A DNA stretch of 64,000 nucleotides. Origin: Petunia secreta. Its lineage: Eukaryota; Streptophyta; Magnoliopsida; Solanales; Solanaceae. The stretch is from NCBI GenBank assembly GCA_029990175.1, contig JARKIP010000053.1:17440001-17504000 (forward strand), in the 5' to 3' direction. The notes under the pieces are model-generated. The model did not search any database. It worked only from the letters and a program-made list of their open reading frames with translations, and was not told where the DNA came from. This document shows positions 25,001-37,115 of the stretch, in pieces (positions within the stretch are counted from its first letter, which is position 1; the number at the start of each line of letters is the position of its first letter). The position numbers were made by a program, and so were the translations under genes.

Positions 25001-25611
25001 CTTTTGCAGGGCAGTGAACTTAGGACGACGAGCTGAAGATTATGCTCGGACAAGAGCGATTCGATGGCTCGGACACAACAGCGATATCCGACCAAAAAAA
25101 AAAAAGATAGAAACAGTGACACTAAAAATTTAAGGGAAACTTGAAAGAATGTTGATGCTCTATATCTCTCCTTTTCTCTCCTTTTCGCCGCTGTCTATAA
25201 CTCCATTTAAGACTTCGCTTTATATCCAAACAATTAGGGTTCTTCAAGGTTGTGAGAAATACCCAAATGACCCCTCCAACAACTCTAATCGGATAAGGTT
25301 TTCGTACGAAACTTGTTGAGCTGGAGAGGGCACCATTTTGGAGGATGTGATTCAGTTGAATTTTTGGGTGGAAACCTTGAGGGACTAGGGTTATCGAGTT
25401 TCAATTCGGGTTGGGGTATTGGTATTGGGACTGAACTTGTAATTTTATAAAGTTTGCACGGGTAGGCTGTAATTTAGGGTATAAATTGCGATTTCAGTCC
25501 ATTTCAATCAAAATTCAATTGCCTTCATTTTCCTATTTTTAGCCTTAATTGTAACATTTCCACACTAAGTTTTTAATTTTAATAATTTCGGGACAAAATT
25601 GGGTGTCAACA
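22091..25611 (-). repeat. 5' LTR, 3.52 kb
   Basis: Minus-strand start TGTTGACACCCAATTTTGTC at 25611 and end TTTAACA at 22091, next to the primer binding site. The outer 1.3 kb is shared with the truncated 3' LTR. The middle (23400-24300) is C-rich on the plus strand, the part near 22400-22900 is AT-rich, and a ggtggcgactcc segment lies near 22165. A length above 3 kb fits Tat/Ogre LTRs. No gene inside. Confidence 0.72.
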
Positions 25612-25895
25612 CCTCTCATCAGGAGATGTTTGTCAGTCGCGTCGGGCTATATACCCTGCATAGAAAAAGTAAAGTGAAGTGCTAAAAAATATAGAATTAT
25701 GTTACCGTGCATGTAGGATTGCCTGGAACACTGTCACGCTGATTGTCAGTTTTATTGCCTCTTTGGGCCTTTAGGTGAATTTTGAGATTCAACCTCAAAA
25801 TTCTGCCCCAGTGTCAGCCTGCGTCTTTTGGAATTTTTCAAGGGGTCCTCAAAATTTCTGCCCAAGTTTATCGCCTTTGATAGATCGCCATGTTG
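25612..25895. other. Noncoding flank between LTR and repeats
   Basis: Probably the 3' region of the next minus-strand element. No gene seen. Confidence 0.35.
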
Positions 25896-26125
25896 TGATA
25901 GCTCCTGCAAAACAAAACATATGTGTATGTCCAATTCTGAGGCGGACGGGCTTATTACAAAAGCGCCTGCAAAATAAAATATATGTGTTCTTCCAATTCT
26001 AAGGCGGACAGGCCTATTATAGTAGTGCCTGCAAAATAAAATATATGTGAATGTCCAATTCTAAGGTGGACAGGACTATAGCCTGCAAAACAAAATATAT
26101 GTGAATGTCCAATTCTAAGGCGGAC
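25896..26125. repeat. Tandem repeat, about 63-bp unit, 3-4 copies
   Basis: Units contain gcctgcaaaataaaatatat followed by gtgaatgtccaattctaagg and cggacaggcctattat. The last copy is shortened. It adjoins the next array. Confidence 0.8.
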
Positions 26126-26129
26126 AGGC

Positions 26130-26545
26130 CTAATTGTCATATTCTATGCCTGATGGGGCTAATCGTCATATTTTAAGTATGACAAGGCTAGTTGTCAATA
26201 TTACAAGCCTGTTGAGGCTAGTCGTCATATTATAAGCCCAACGAGGCTAGTCATCATATTCTAAGCCTAACGAGGCTAGTCGTCATATTCTAAGCCTGAC
26301 AAGGTTGATCATCATATTATAAGCCTGACGAGGCTGATTGTCATAATATAAGCCTAAAAAAGCTAGTCATCATATTTAAGCCTGACAAGGCTGGTCGTCA
26401 TATTTTAAGCCTGACGAGGATGGTCGTCATATTTTAAGCCTGACGAAGATGGTCGTCATATTATAAGCCTGACGAGGATGGTCGTCATATTCTAAGCCTA
26501 ATAGGGCTAGTCGTTATATTATAAGCCTGACGGGGCTAAGATGTT
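26130..26545. repeat. Tandem repeat, about 30-bp unit, roughly 13 copies
   Basis: Unit close to AAGCCTGACGAGGCTAGTCG followed by TCATATTAT. GACGA and TCGTC flank a short loop, so each unit can fold, as in the 16.5-18.5 kb array. Probably a Tat 3' untranslated array of a second element. Confidence 0.85.
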
Positions 26546-26873
26546 ATCATGTTTGTTGTGATTGCCTGTGAGTCTTGTGTTTTTGCTGAAGGATCTGCTC
26601 TCAAAGAAAGATTCGTTAGTTAAAACAAAGTGGTTGCAGTGCATTGAACACCAAAGTATTGGCTTGAATCTGCATTTTTCCTTTGGTGTGACAGTTGGGT
26701 ATCTCGATGACTCTGATTATATGGATACTTGCATTATCATAATGAGGTCTGGTATTTAGGTTTGCCGTATTTGGAGGTTGTCCGAATTTGTGTTTGTCTT
26801 AGATTATGATGGGTTGTTTTCATGTTTTGTGTTGTTCTCTCAAATGTCTTGGAGCTAACTTTGATGGATTGGC

Positions 26874-27387
26874 CTATATAGAAAATGTATTTGTGAGTTG
26901 AGAGTTGCAACTTCCATTTGTTGGTTTTTGTTGTATCATTGTTTTGCCTTGGTCAATTAGACTCTGAATTTTGTGTTTTAGTGTTAGGTATTTTTCGATG
27001 TCGTGAATATTTGAGTGATGGGTGTAGATCTTTGTTGGATCGAATTCCGAAATAGGGTATCTAGGGAGTAGTTCATTTGTTGGTTGCAATATCTTTTGAT
27101 TGAGCTAAAGGAGTAAAGATGTGAGGTTTTGTATTTTTTGTCTGTCCTTGATTGTGTTGAGCCTGATAAGGTTGTTTTTGAAAGTCTTGATAGAGCGGAG
27201 GTCGTTTATTACGTAAGTTGGGTGCGGTGTGAGTTGTGAGTTTTTCTAGTTTCGGTTGTATAGTGATTAGATTTCTTTCTTGCGACTCTTGTGTGGTATA
27301 ACGCCAGCTGATTTTGTTTGTCCAAGTTGTAAAGAAATGGATTTGAGGTTGTCTGGATATTCTCGGTTTCACATGTTGGTAGTTCAA
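26874..27387 (-). pseudogene. Gag C-terminal remnant, Tat-like
   Basis: Two overlapping minus-strand frames. One contains KPHIFTPLAQS, matching the TPLGESRTQL region of the gag at 12090. The other holds FDPTKIYTHHSNIHDIEKY followed by LTLKHKIQSLIDQ, which lines up with the zinc-knuckle segment of that gag, but the Cys residues are lost. It is separated from the ORF1 remnant by about 1.8 kb of non-gag sequence. Confidence 0.55.
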
Positions 27388-27399
27388 AAGACTTTGTTC

Positions 27400-29090
27400 T
27401 AGAAGAAAATATTATCAGCTTAGCTTGCCATATCGGCTTTTTCTGAATGCAGATTCTTGGCCAATTTCTGTGTTTAAATTCAAAGCAACCGTAAAAGAAA
27501 GTGAAAAAATGCGTAAAACTGTGTTAACACATTAGTAAAGATTTGAAGCAAAACAACACATAAAGCCTAAGAGAATGCCTAGACCACGGATGATAGATTA
27601 GCACTTGAATTTGGAGATTATGACAAATTGTATACAGATTCCAAAAGATTGCTTGAGTGCTTTAAGTAGCAGTCAAGACAAGGATTTTGGCTAAATGACT
27701 GATGCTTGTTTAAGCAAGAGATGAGAAGTTGAATATCAATGAAAAGTGATAAAGATATTGTATAAGGAATAGGTTGTGTTGTGCGATAGAAAGGGAGGTC
27801 GGCTTTTATCGAACACCAACACTTTGAGTACATTAGTCATCTTTCCTTGTAAATTTGTGTGTCATGATCCTCGTGTCTTTGAAAGAGATACTCGATGTCT
27901 TTCATACTTTTAAACCAACTGCTGCAATTCAATCTTTGCACCAACATTCTTTGCTGGGTAAGATTTTGTTGCAAAGAGATCGAACCCGGCGTGGGTTGCC
28001 TACATATCATGTATATTCTAATATTGCTGCTTCAGTCAAGACTGTTTTAGAGGTTGGTCATATTGTATTTTGTTGTTCCGTATAGTTGCTATTATCAGAA
28101 TTCACATCATTCCAATAAAGCTTTCGACCAAAACCGCTCTAAGAAGTCTATTTGCCTGTGTCTTTGTATCAAATCAATGCTTGGTCTTGCAAGTGTCTCA
28201 ACAAACAATTTCATCGTCGTGTCCCCCATAGGCTTCCAATACTCACAGAAGTTTTCAGTCCCGTCATATAACGGAATCTTTGTCACTATGTCTTTGCATT
28301 CTTTTCCAAGTTTAATCAGCCTGCTAATTTTGGTTGTTGTGCATAAACCTTTGTAATATCAAATGGGTTTCCCTTGTTTTTCACTTTCTTATTTCCTTCT
28401 GATAACCTTTTGAACGCCTTTTGGACCATGAATAGGTGCAATTTTAAAATTCTTTGGATCTTCTTCAATATATTACAGTGTAGACTGGAGCAACAAAATG
28501 ATCCTCGTACATTGGGTCAAAAGGTCTTGTAGTAAGTCAGGTGGGCCTTTGAGTTTGACCAATATATCTTTGCTCTCTCAATTTCTGCTCCATGTGCAAA
28601 ATGCTTGTAGTAGTAAACTTTTCTTGTATTAATAAATTATTAACAAGTGCACTTTGCTTAACCATATCTTCTGCCGTGATATTCAACTTAAGCCAACCTT
28701 TTGGATAATAGGTTTTTGAGTAAGTGGTTAACTGGAAATAATTCAGACATGCAAAAAAAATTTCAAATGTTGGGGTTTGAGTATAGAATTGGGAGATGAG
28801 GCGCCTTGGTAGGAATTGGATTTGGGGAGAGGCTTCACTTAAGTAGAAAGAGACCTAAAGAAATAGATAAATTCATGTGATGCACGCGTAGCAAATAAAA
28901 ATGCATCCTATAATGCAAAGGACCACTTTATGCAAGATGTTTTGAAAAGCGCTTCATGCCACATGTATCATTTCGTTTTCTAACAAAATGCGGAGTTATT
29001 CTTTGGATGAGGATTCTTCCTCAGACGAACTTGTCTCTGGCGAATCTCCTCAAAAAATGCTATTGTCTGCATCAGTTTAGAGCCGGGATA
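27400..29090 (-). other. Mosaic noncoding and ORF1-tail remnants
   Basis: About 28104-28330 on the minus strand translates as LGKECKDIVTKIPLYDG and following residues, resembling an ORF1 tail. Near 27985 is a Tat 3'-region phrase (atgtaggcaaccc). The order does not fit one intact element, so deletions or nested fragments are likely. Confidence 0.4.
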
Positions 29091-29232
29091 TGTCAAATAT
29101 GAGATTTTTCAACATTTCCCAAGCCTTCCTTCATTTATCTTCAATTCCTTTACCCACCATGGAGTTTATTCCTTCACTCGCCCATACCCCTATAGATTCT
29201 ATGCGTTTTGTTAGGAGTTCTACCTCAGTGCG

Positions 29233-30583
29233 CTACTTGTCTTTTTCTTTGCTCTTTGCCCCGACCAAACTTTGTTTTTCTGCTATTTTCGCTCGTGCCT
29301 TTGTCAACTGTTTGCGTAGCCTCTTACAGTCATATTCTAACTCATCAGCATTTCTTTTCTTCTTTATTGTTGCTCTTGGTTGAACTGACCTTGCTATGTC
29401 TTTCCTGAGCCAATCCGGGTAATCTTCATCGTAGCCTGCATCAAACCTGTCTCGTCCAATAATGTTGAATCCCATTCGTTGTCTTGCTTTCAAAAGTCCT
29501 AATATCTTGTTTTCGAATGGTATCATTCCTTCGAAAATATCTACTTTGAAACTTACGATGTCTACTATTTGAGGTACAATATGTTTTCTCCCTACTTGTC
29601 TAAGTGTCGTTAAAGGAGTGTATGGGTAAACTCCTCTAAACCCAACCAAGATAAGAAACAAAGCTCCTTCCAACCGTGTGATCACTATGATACTGGGAAA
29701 GTAGTCAAACATCCATCGTATATTTCAGATGTCAGCTTACAAAACATGTGGTGCCAGCCTTCAACAATTGTTGGTCGATCCCACTTTTCAAAAGCACTGT
29801 CCATGCGGGCAGTATGAGTCAAGATGTAGTTTTCTCTTGGTATGGAATGGAAAGCTTGCTTTGTGCTATTCATCTTTTGCAAGTGCTCCATCAGCCAAAT
29901 TTGTAAAAGCAAATTGCAACCTTCAAAAAAGTCATCCCCCTTCTTGTATTTTCTAAAGCTCGTTACATTTCTGCAACAATCATAGGTATCAAAGTGTAGT
30001 TCCTGTCAAAGTCCTTGAGTAAGGCATCGGCGATCGATATCACGCAAACATCAACCCGTCCTTTGTGTTCTGAAAACATGACAGTCCCTAAAAAGCCGGT
30101 GACAAAAGCAAGTACCCTCCACTCTTGCCAATCTGCCTTGTTAATGCTGAAATTATGTTTGAATTCTTGAAGTGATTCTCCGTACCCAAAGTTAATGTAG
30201 AGGGAAGTCAAAGAGATTCTCGACTGCCTTACGCTGTCTGTGCATAATTCAGGTTTAAACCCTACCATTTCGAAGAACTCCTTGGGTGTAATGTTCTTAA
30301 GCATCAATATCTCATCACTATCAAATAGGAGTTAAGTCAATCCGCCTATTTCTTCCAGCAATGGTGTCAACTCTACACTTCCAAAGTGGAAAACCGCTCG
30401 GTATGCATCCCAATAGTATACCGCTGCTTCTATCATTCCTTTCATTGTAGTGTGCTCCATTAGTGAAATCATATTTTCCAACACCATTTTGACTTGGTTT
30501 TGTTGATCTATTCTTAGATTTCCCCACCAATGTTTGAGCAACTAAGGGATTTCAGTAACCATGTTGAATATTCTAGTGGCCAT
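29233..30583 (-). pseudogene. Tat/Ogre ORF1-like protein, minus-strand copy, broken
   Basis: Starts MATRIFNMV at 30583, then LLKHWWGNLRI, ENMISLMEHT, EAAVYYWDAYRAVFHFG and ELTPLLEEIGGL, colinear with the plus-strand copies at 6871 and 8755. The middle carries LLLQIWLMEHLQKMN and the end LVGFRGVYPYTPLTTLRQVG plus a Lys/Arg-rich coiled-coil tail. Stops or frame changes fall near 30543, 30330, 29963 and 29700. It defines the orientation of the element whose 3' arrays lie at 25.9-26.5 kb. Confidence 0.65.
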
Positions 30584-30834
30584 GATCCTTGGGAAAAGGT
30601 GAAGGAATATGAAAAAGGGAAGGAAAATGCCTAAACTCTGCTGGTATGCAAACGATTAACGTGTGGCACAAGCTTTTTGAAAAACAACGCAGTATAGAAT
30701 ATGAAGAGATGTGTCGTTGTGGGCTGAGAACCTTTGGACACTTTAGACAAAGGTTGCTAATGGACTTTTGATATACTAGGGATGTCAAGTCTTTATATAA
30801 TGTCTAAATGACATATGTGCATTATGTGTCATCC

Positions 30835-31080
30835 CATCCATCAAGCGGTCGTTTCTGCTTCAATTTGGGCTTTTTTACTGCCTATTCGGTTACCATTTGC
30901 ACCTTTCAATGGCATTAAATACAGAATGATCTGACCATTTGGAGATAAACGACTATTTGTGCTTCAATTTGGGTTTTTGATACCTCTTTGGCTACTCTTT
31001 TATGCCTTTGAATGGCTTTTATTATAGAATAATTCTGACAGTTTGGAAATAAACGATCGTTTCTTCTTCAATTTGGGATT
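30835..31080. repeat. Direct repeat, about 105-bp unit, two copies and a part
   Basis: Units share aaacgact or gcggtcgttt, then gcttcaatttgggtttttg, then aatggcttttat and cagtttggaaat. They are roughly 80% alike by eye. The third partial unit ends where copia sequence begins near 31080. Confidence 0.65.
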
Positions 31081-32030
31081 TGTAGTTCGAATAATATTAA
31101 ATCCCTGCAAAATAGTGGATACACGAGTAGTTGCACCAGAATCAAGCCACCAAGTATTAGTAGGAACTTCTGCCAATTCAAAACATACTAAAGCACTAAA
31201 AGTACATTTCCTTACGACCCAAGCTTTACGCTTCAGGCAATATTTCTGATAGTGTCCTTCCCTTTTATAGAAATGAGACACATATGCTTTTGTTCCTTTT
31301 TTGCATCCTGAAACATTAGCAGGTGCCTTCTTCTTCTTCTTCTTCTTCTTCTTCTTCTTCTTCTTCTTCTTCTCCTCCTCCTCCTCCTTAACCTTAAGTC
31401 CTTTCCCAGCTCTATGTCCCATGAGGTTAATAGAATGACTTCCTCGTTTCTTTAGCCTTGACTCCTCCTGAGTAAGCATACTGGACAGTTCATTAACATT
31501 CCACTTATCCTTAATAATGTTATAGTTAATTTGGAACGGTCCATACATAGGAGGCAATGAGCTCAGAATAAACTGAACCAAAAATAAGTCATCCACTTTC
31601 ATCCCCAAGGACTCAATCTTTGCTGCAATATTAGTCATCTCGATGATATGGTTTTGCATACTATGCCACCCATCAAATTTCATGTTTGTGAGTTCTGCCA
31701 TTAATGTACCAGCGAGATACTTATCTGTAGAAAAAAAAATGTTCTTCCACAAACTTCAAGTATTCCCTGACACTTTCTGTTTGTGGAATAACACTCTTAA
31801 TATTGTTGGCAATAGTCATTCACATGAATATAAGGCTCAACCTGTTAGAGCGTTCCCCATGCTTTATAGAAGGTCTTATCTTCCCAACTGCTCAAATCAG
31901 TAATAGCAGCATGCTTACTTTCCAATAGAGCCAAGTCAAGATCCATTACACCTAAGTGGAATTAGACTTGCTCATGTCATTCAGAGAAGTTCAACCCATT
32001 GAAAACACTAACAGATGAAGCTTGCGGATG
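31080..32030 (-). pseudogene. Copia gag and start of protease
   Basis: Upstream of 31752, broken frames show the gag start (near VFNGLNFSEW). The open part carries the copia gag pattern MAELTNMKFDGWHSMQNHI, MKVDDLFLVQFILSSLPP and LTQEESRLK. A long Lys run comes from a (TTC)n microsatellite. The CCHC knuckle is damaged: HFYKREGHYQKYC lacks the first Cys residues. It continues into WWLDSGATTRVS, the copia protease active site, with D-S-G present, and decays soon after. Stops and shifts upstream of 31752 make it a pseudogene. Confidence 0.75.
31326..31388 (+). repeat. (TTC)n / (TCC)n microsatellite
   Basis: About 15 TTC units followed by several TCC units. It lies in the copia gag frame and encodes a poly-Lys/Glu run on the minus strand. 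Confidence 0.92.
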
Positions 32031-32039
32031 AAGAGAAAC

Positions 32040-33101
32040 AGCTGCAAAATAAATATACATGCTCACAAATTAGAATCAACGGATTCAGATAAAACAATAA
32101 AAGTATACTATAATTCTCCTTTGGGTAGATATTACGACATACTATCATAATTTAAATGCAATTTTAAACTTTAGGAGGAAATTAAATATTCTTAATCAAA
32201 CATACATGACATCTTTGGATATACAAATATATTCGACAAAAATATTAATTTGACTCATTATGTCCACTATTCATAGAAAAATTAATTCACCTTTTGGTAT
32301 ATTCTTAATTTCTACAATAGTGAAATGGCAATTTATCCATTTATTTTCAATAATAAGCATTTCATAATAATGATGGATAAATGACAAGTTTATATGCATG
32401 TCTTTCATAAACTTACTAGTTTGGCCACTTTGGTAACTAACAAACTATATGAATATAAGATAATTTTTACGCATGTGTAAATTTAAACATTCCATAGTTT
32501 GGCCACTTTGGTGACTAACAAACTACATATATCATAATACACGCATAAAATAAGTTTATGCGTATATTTTAAACATCCTCGTTTGGCCACTTTGGTGACT
32601 AACAAACTATATAACTTTAAACACATACATTGATTATAATTTGGTTAAGGAGCAATTTATACACTGTGCTATGCACCAAAAATCATAACATATTCATTCA
32701 ACAATCAAACTTTATCACACTTAATGGTCCAAACAGTAGCGTGATAAAGCAATGCTAATTGTGTTAAACATAATGTGGGTTAAAGCACACTTACTACATT
32801 GGGGCACCTTTAAATATTTTTTACGTTCTGACCTTGTCCTTTTGGCTATTTCAATCTTTTAAAATCCTTAACCAAAGCCAAAGAGTTTTCAAGCCACGTT
32901 GGAGGGCAAACACATAGAACAAATTGTTTTTACCTTTTCCTCAAAATAGGTTACTATTAATTATCCATCATTGATGCTTTGTACATAAATTTAATTGGAT
33001 CTTCAAATCCGCTTGAAGTTCTAATCAACACTGTAAATTTATTACGAAGATACAATCAAGAATATAAAAATCTTTTAGAAGATTATTGGTTCAAATATTC
33101 A
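32040..33101 (-). other. Copia leader with repeated tttggccactttgg segment
   Basis: Noncoding. The phrase tttggccactttggtgacta followed by acaaact occurs three times near 32410, 32495 and 32580, spaced about 85 bases apart. No gene seen. Confidence 0.5.
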
Positions 33102-33114
33102 GACTCTGATACCA
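33102..33114 (-). other. Primer binding site, tRNA-Met type
   Basis: The minus strand reads TGGTATCAGAGTC two bases after the LTR end, matching the complement of initiator tRNA-Met. Confidence 0.82.
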
Positions 33115-33116
33115 CA

Positions 33117-33543
33117 TGTTAAATAATTTATAGCACACAAACAATACATGTACTAAATACAGAATTTTGAACACAACAGTGTTATTGAGAAATATAGACA
33201 TACCTGCAGTGGAAGTCATTAGCGGAAGCATTAAATAGGTTTCTACCTCCTTGCCCTAGCTTTATATTACAACAGCTATCAGAGATGGAATTGCAGTAAT
33301 ATTAAAGTGGTAATCTTAATGGGTGGAGGGATGACCTATTACAGGGGCTTTACTTTTAATCTGCTACGTCCATCAAGTAGCTAGTAAATGGATGAGATTT
33401 GTTTGTCATTAAATATGTGGGTTATGGGCTTTCCATTAATTGGGTCATATAGAAAGTAATAAAACTAACAAAAAACACCTTGTTCAAGGGAGGAAAAAAT
33501 CATGATCCAATCTCTCGAATTTTGTAACTAAATTCCCCTAACA
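33117..33543 (-). repeat. Copia 5' LTR, 427 bp
   Basis: Bounded by TGTTA and TAACA and adjacent to the primer binding site. Length is normal for copia. The target duplication cannot be checked because the 3' LTR is missing. Confidence 0.75.
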
Positions 33544-34218
33544 CGACGAGCAAGTTTTAGGTTACACACAATAGCCTAGGGGCTAAACTCTAGACCCACA
33601 TAAAACAAAGCTATACTCTAGCTTTTACAAAGTGTTCCTGTTACAAAGACCAGAGCAATTGGGTAACAATGTATAAACAAAACTATAAAATCTAAGAACC
33701 CTATAACGAACTTATTTAGCACTTGGTTCTTCGAATGCAATCCTCTTCGTCCCCTCACACATGATCAATAGATTGTCTTTGTTTTGCTCTGAACTCTCGT
33801 AGTGAATGAATGACTAATTCGGCACATCTCACTAAATATAGAGAAAACCCTAACAGTAATCAACTAGGATTCTTTTCAAATATGGAAAGAGAAGATTTCC
33901 TGTAATTGCATTCCTTTTAGAACTCTGCTTCTCATTTATTCTCTTTAGAGGCAGCCAAGATAAAACTTCCTTATCTGACTATGACTAACAACTTGCACGC
34001 GCTCAACTTCTCCTAGTCCAGCATCTTCTCCTAGTCCAGCATAGATTTCCAATCAAAATATCTTTTCGATTAGTCGTGCCTTATTTGAAGAACCAGGTTC
34101 TCAATCAGGTTCTTTATTTGTCAAACTTTAAAACTCATCATTCAATAGAAAGAAAGAGAGGGCCACAGTTGCTAGATCATAGATGGAAAAGTCAAGAGAA
34201 TAGAGAGACATGGATGTC
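33544..34218. other. Unassigned noncoding stretch
   Basis: No coding signal. A short duplication, cttctcctagtccagcat, occurs twice near 34010-34040. Composition resembles retroelement LTR sequence but no boundaries could be placed. Confidence 0.3.
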
Positions 34219-35290
34219 TAGGGGTGTTCATGGGTCGGTTTGAGCTGGTTTTTCTCTAAAAAAACAAAATCAGTTTGTTCGATTTTTCAAATACTTGAAC
34301 CACATCCAAATCAATTAAGTCGGTTTTTTACTTGTTCTGTTTGTGTCAGTTATGTCGGTTAGTTTGATTTTTTGTCAGTTTTTTTTCTCTTTATATATGT
34401 GACATACAAGTTCAAGGATCAAACACATATTCCTCCATGACACAGTAAGTCAAGTACTTTGTTAAAAAATAAAATAAACTATACATGTAATTAATCAAGT
34501 TACATATGTAGCTTTATCCAAAAATCATATGATTGTATAAATATTTAACCGTTTCAAATTAACTTAATCAAACTTCTTACAACAGTTTATTTCGTATTTG
34601 AAAATTGAAGATATACCATTTGCCAAGATATCTTGATGATATTGAACTAACCAACAATTGAGGACTACAATACAAATTATTTTTAACATGAAATTGATTG
34701 TTTGAATTATCAAAATAAAGAGAATGTAAAGGCAGAAACTATAAAGGTGAGGAACTAGACTAGAATTCAAGAATGCAACAAATTAATATATAATATAAAA
34801 TCATAAAAATTTACATAAAAATACACACAATTATATGTGTAATTATAATTTTTAATTAGTATTTATCTAATCGGTTTTGTTCGGTATTTTTTGCTTAAAA
34901 CCAAAATCAAACCTAAATGATTATTTTTAATATGAAATTGATTGTTTGACTTATCAAAATAAAGAGAATGCAAAGGCAGAAACTATAAAGCTGGGGAACT
35001 AGACTAAAATTCAAGAGTACAAAAAATTAATATATAATATAAAATCATAAAAATTTACATAAAAATACACATAATTATATGTGTAATTATAATTTTTAAT
35101 TAGTATTTATCTAATCGGTTTGGTTCGGTTATTTTTTGCTTAAAACCAAAATCAAACAAAATTTTATTGGTTTTGCAAATTAAAAACTAAAACCAAACCA
35201 AAATCAAACCTAAAAATTATCGGTTTTTTCTTTCGATTTAATTCGATTTTCGGTTTGATGCGATTTTTCGAATTCCGGTGAACACCCTTA
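34219..35290. mobile_element. MITE-like element with short inverted ends
   Basis: Left end TAGGGGTGTTCA and right end, inverted, TAAGGGTGTTCA. Subterminal DNA is rich in cggttt and its complement, typical of small hAT-related plant elements. Eight-base target duplications were not found, so ends may be eroded. No coding capacity. Confidence 0.55.
34677..35155. repeat. Direct duplication, about 240 bp, inside the MITE
   Basis: 34677-34920 and 34921 onward both run ttatttttaayatgaaattg through aattagtatttatctaatcg with few differences. This is a local tandem duplication. Confidence 0.85.
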
Positions 35291-35837
35291 CATCAAACTA
35301 AAGTGATTTGGCTAAAGAGTGAAAATAATTGAAAAATGGGCAACTTGAGCTAAACTAAGTAAAAAAAAAAAAAAAAAAGAGAGAGAGAGAACTGGGTTAA
35401 AAGGTTATAGATTGACGAATTTTTACATAAATAGTTATCTTTTAGGACTTAATTACTAGTTTCTAACAATCTTTTCATATATTCAATAGAGCACCAGAAA
35501 AAAAATAACCAATATAGCAGAGACCTATCCATCTCCCTAAGTTTTCGCCTCCCATTTCTCATTCCAATTTTTCAGCCGTGATTTACTATCCACTTCAAGA
35601 ATAAATATGCACAACTATTACAAAATTAGGAGAAAGCACCCAAATGTCTGCTCACCCCTGATCATATCTTTAGTTGATTATGGATGAATATCAATTAGTA
35701 TTGAAGAAACAATGCCCCAAATCAGGTACTTTCCTTTCACATAACTCCAAATCAATTACTTTCACAAAAAAGTTATTGTGCCCAAAATATATGTATTATG
35801 GTATAATAATATACCTTGTGTCTAAGATCCGGAGAAA
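35291..35837. other. Noncoding AT-rich stretch
   Basis: Contains an A run followed by (GA)n at 35361-35390. Nothing else recognised. Confidence 0.4.
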
Positions 35838-36590
35838 TTTTATTATATGTCTCACATGCCACGTCATATTTATGTGAGGCTCTTAATTGTTTAACAAGTA
35901 GATTCATGGGTCCTATCTTACTCAAGTATAAACATTTAAAAATGGTAATCTTTAAATTCACATTATTTGCTAGCTTTTAAGATTCTTAATTGAAAAACTA
36001 AAATAGCAATAATATTAATTACATTATGGTAAAATTTATTACTGAGAATTGGAAGAATAAAATTCTAGTGACATAATTCATCTGCTTGATTTTTTTTTGG
36101 CCCGGTATTTCTGATTGTGACCCAAGGTATGTAGTAATTATAGTGATATGTATTTATGCTTTTATAATACTAAATACATTCAAGTAATAATGCTTAATAA
36201 TTAGCACTAGATAATAAGCTAGTTAGAGCCTAACTTATTCAGTCCTATTTAGATTGTGTTTGTGGTGATCTTTCTTTTTTTGTTCTTAATACGATGTCCA
36301 TTGTTTTAACAATTTTGCAAAATTAAATAAACAAAGAACTGAATATTGCATGTCAAAAACTTTCTTCAAATTCTCAGTGATATTTTCTTACCAATTACCA
36401 TAATGTATTTAACATTGCTAGTATATTTTAATTTTTCCATTAAGAATCTTAAAAGCAATAAATGTGGAGCAAAAGGTTACCATTTTTAATTTTTTGACCT
36501 TGACTAAAATGTGACCCATGAGTCCACTTGTCAAGTAATTAAAAGTCTCACATAAGTATGATGTGGCGTGTGAGACATATATGTATAAGA
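35838..36590. mobile_element. Foldback MITE with about 225-bp arms
   Basis: The left arm (35838-36060) and the reverse complement of the right arm (36365-36590) align over about 225 bases, starting tatgtctcacatgccacgtc against tatgtctcacacgccacatc and ending near attacattatggta in both. The centre is about 300 bp. No coding capacity. Exact ends and target duplication were not resolved. Confidence 0.75.
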
Positions 36591-36744
36591 TGCATTTAAC
36601 TATGGATCAAAATAAATAGAAATGAAAAATACATTTTATATGAATTAAATACCGAATCCTACAATGGAAAAATACACAATATATACACCAGGAATATCTT
36701 AAAATTGTAATCCAGTTTACGCAACAGATAAGTAAATATATCAT

Positions 36745-37115
36745 TATGAATTACATTGAGGTGTATCTAAATGTGTGTGTTAAATTACATATACTTTGTA
36801 TAATATTGGTGTATTTTAGTTTATATATATATATTCATGCAATATATTTGTAATAATGATGGTATCTATGTACTTGTGCGCATTATTAACACTACTAAAA
36901 ATACCTTGCATATACATCAAATGTACATCAAAATGTGTATGTTAAATTATATATACTTTGTATAATAATGGTGTATTTTAAGTTATATGGATTATGGAGT
37001 ATATGTTTATTCATGTGGTATATTTGTAATAATGATGGTACTTATGTAGTTGGGCACAATATTAACACTACTAAAAATACTTCACATACACTTCAAATAT
37101 ACATTAAGTGTACAT
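36745..37115. repeat. Tandem duplication, about 180-bp unit
   Basis: Both halves run gtgtgttaaatt, atatactttgtataatantg, gtgtatttta, then ttgtaataatgatggta and ttaacactactaaaaatac. AT-rich and noncoding. Confidence 0.75.

Larger units (their letters stand above)
14193..25611 (-). mobile_element. Large noncoding Tat-like LTR element with truncated 3' LTR
   Basis: Two direct copies of about 1.3 kb (14193-15528 and 24310-25611) both end TGTTGAC on the minus strand, a typical plant gypsy LTR start. The 25611 copy continues to 22091, just before a Tat-type primer binding site, giving a 3.52-kb 5' LTR. The 15528 copy follows a polypurine tract, so it is the 3' LTR, cut off after 1.34 kb. The 6.6-kb interior has no gag or pol similarity in any frame, so the element is non-autonomous or internally deleted. 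Confidence 0.75.
31000..33543 (-). mobile_element. Ty1/copia element, 5' portion
   Basis: Minus-strand order is LTR (33543-33117), tRNA-Met-type primer binding site, leader, gag and the start of the protease. The element breaks off around 31000-31080 in the protease or linker and has no integrase, polymerase or 3' LTR in the window. Confidence 0.8.
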
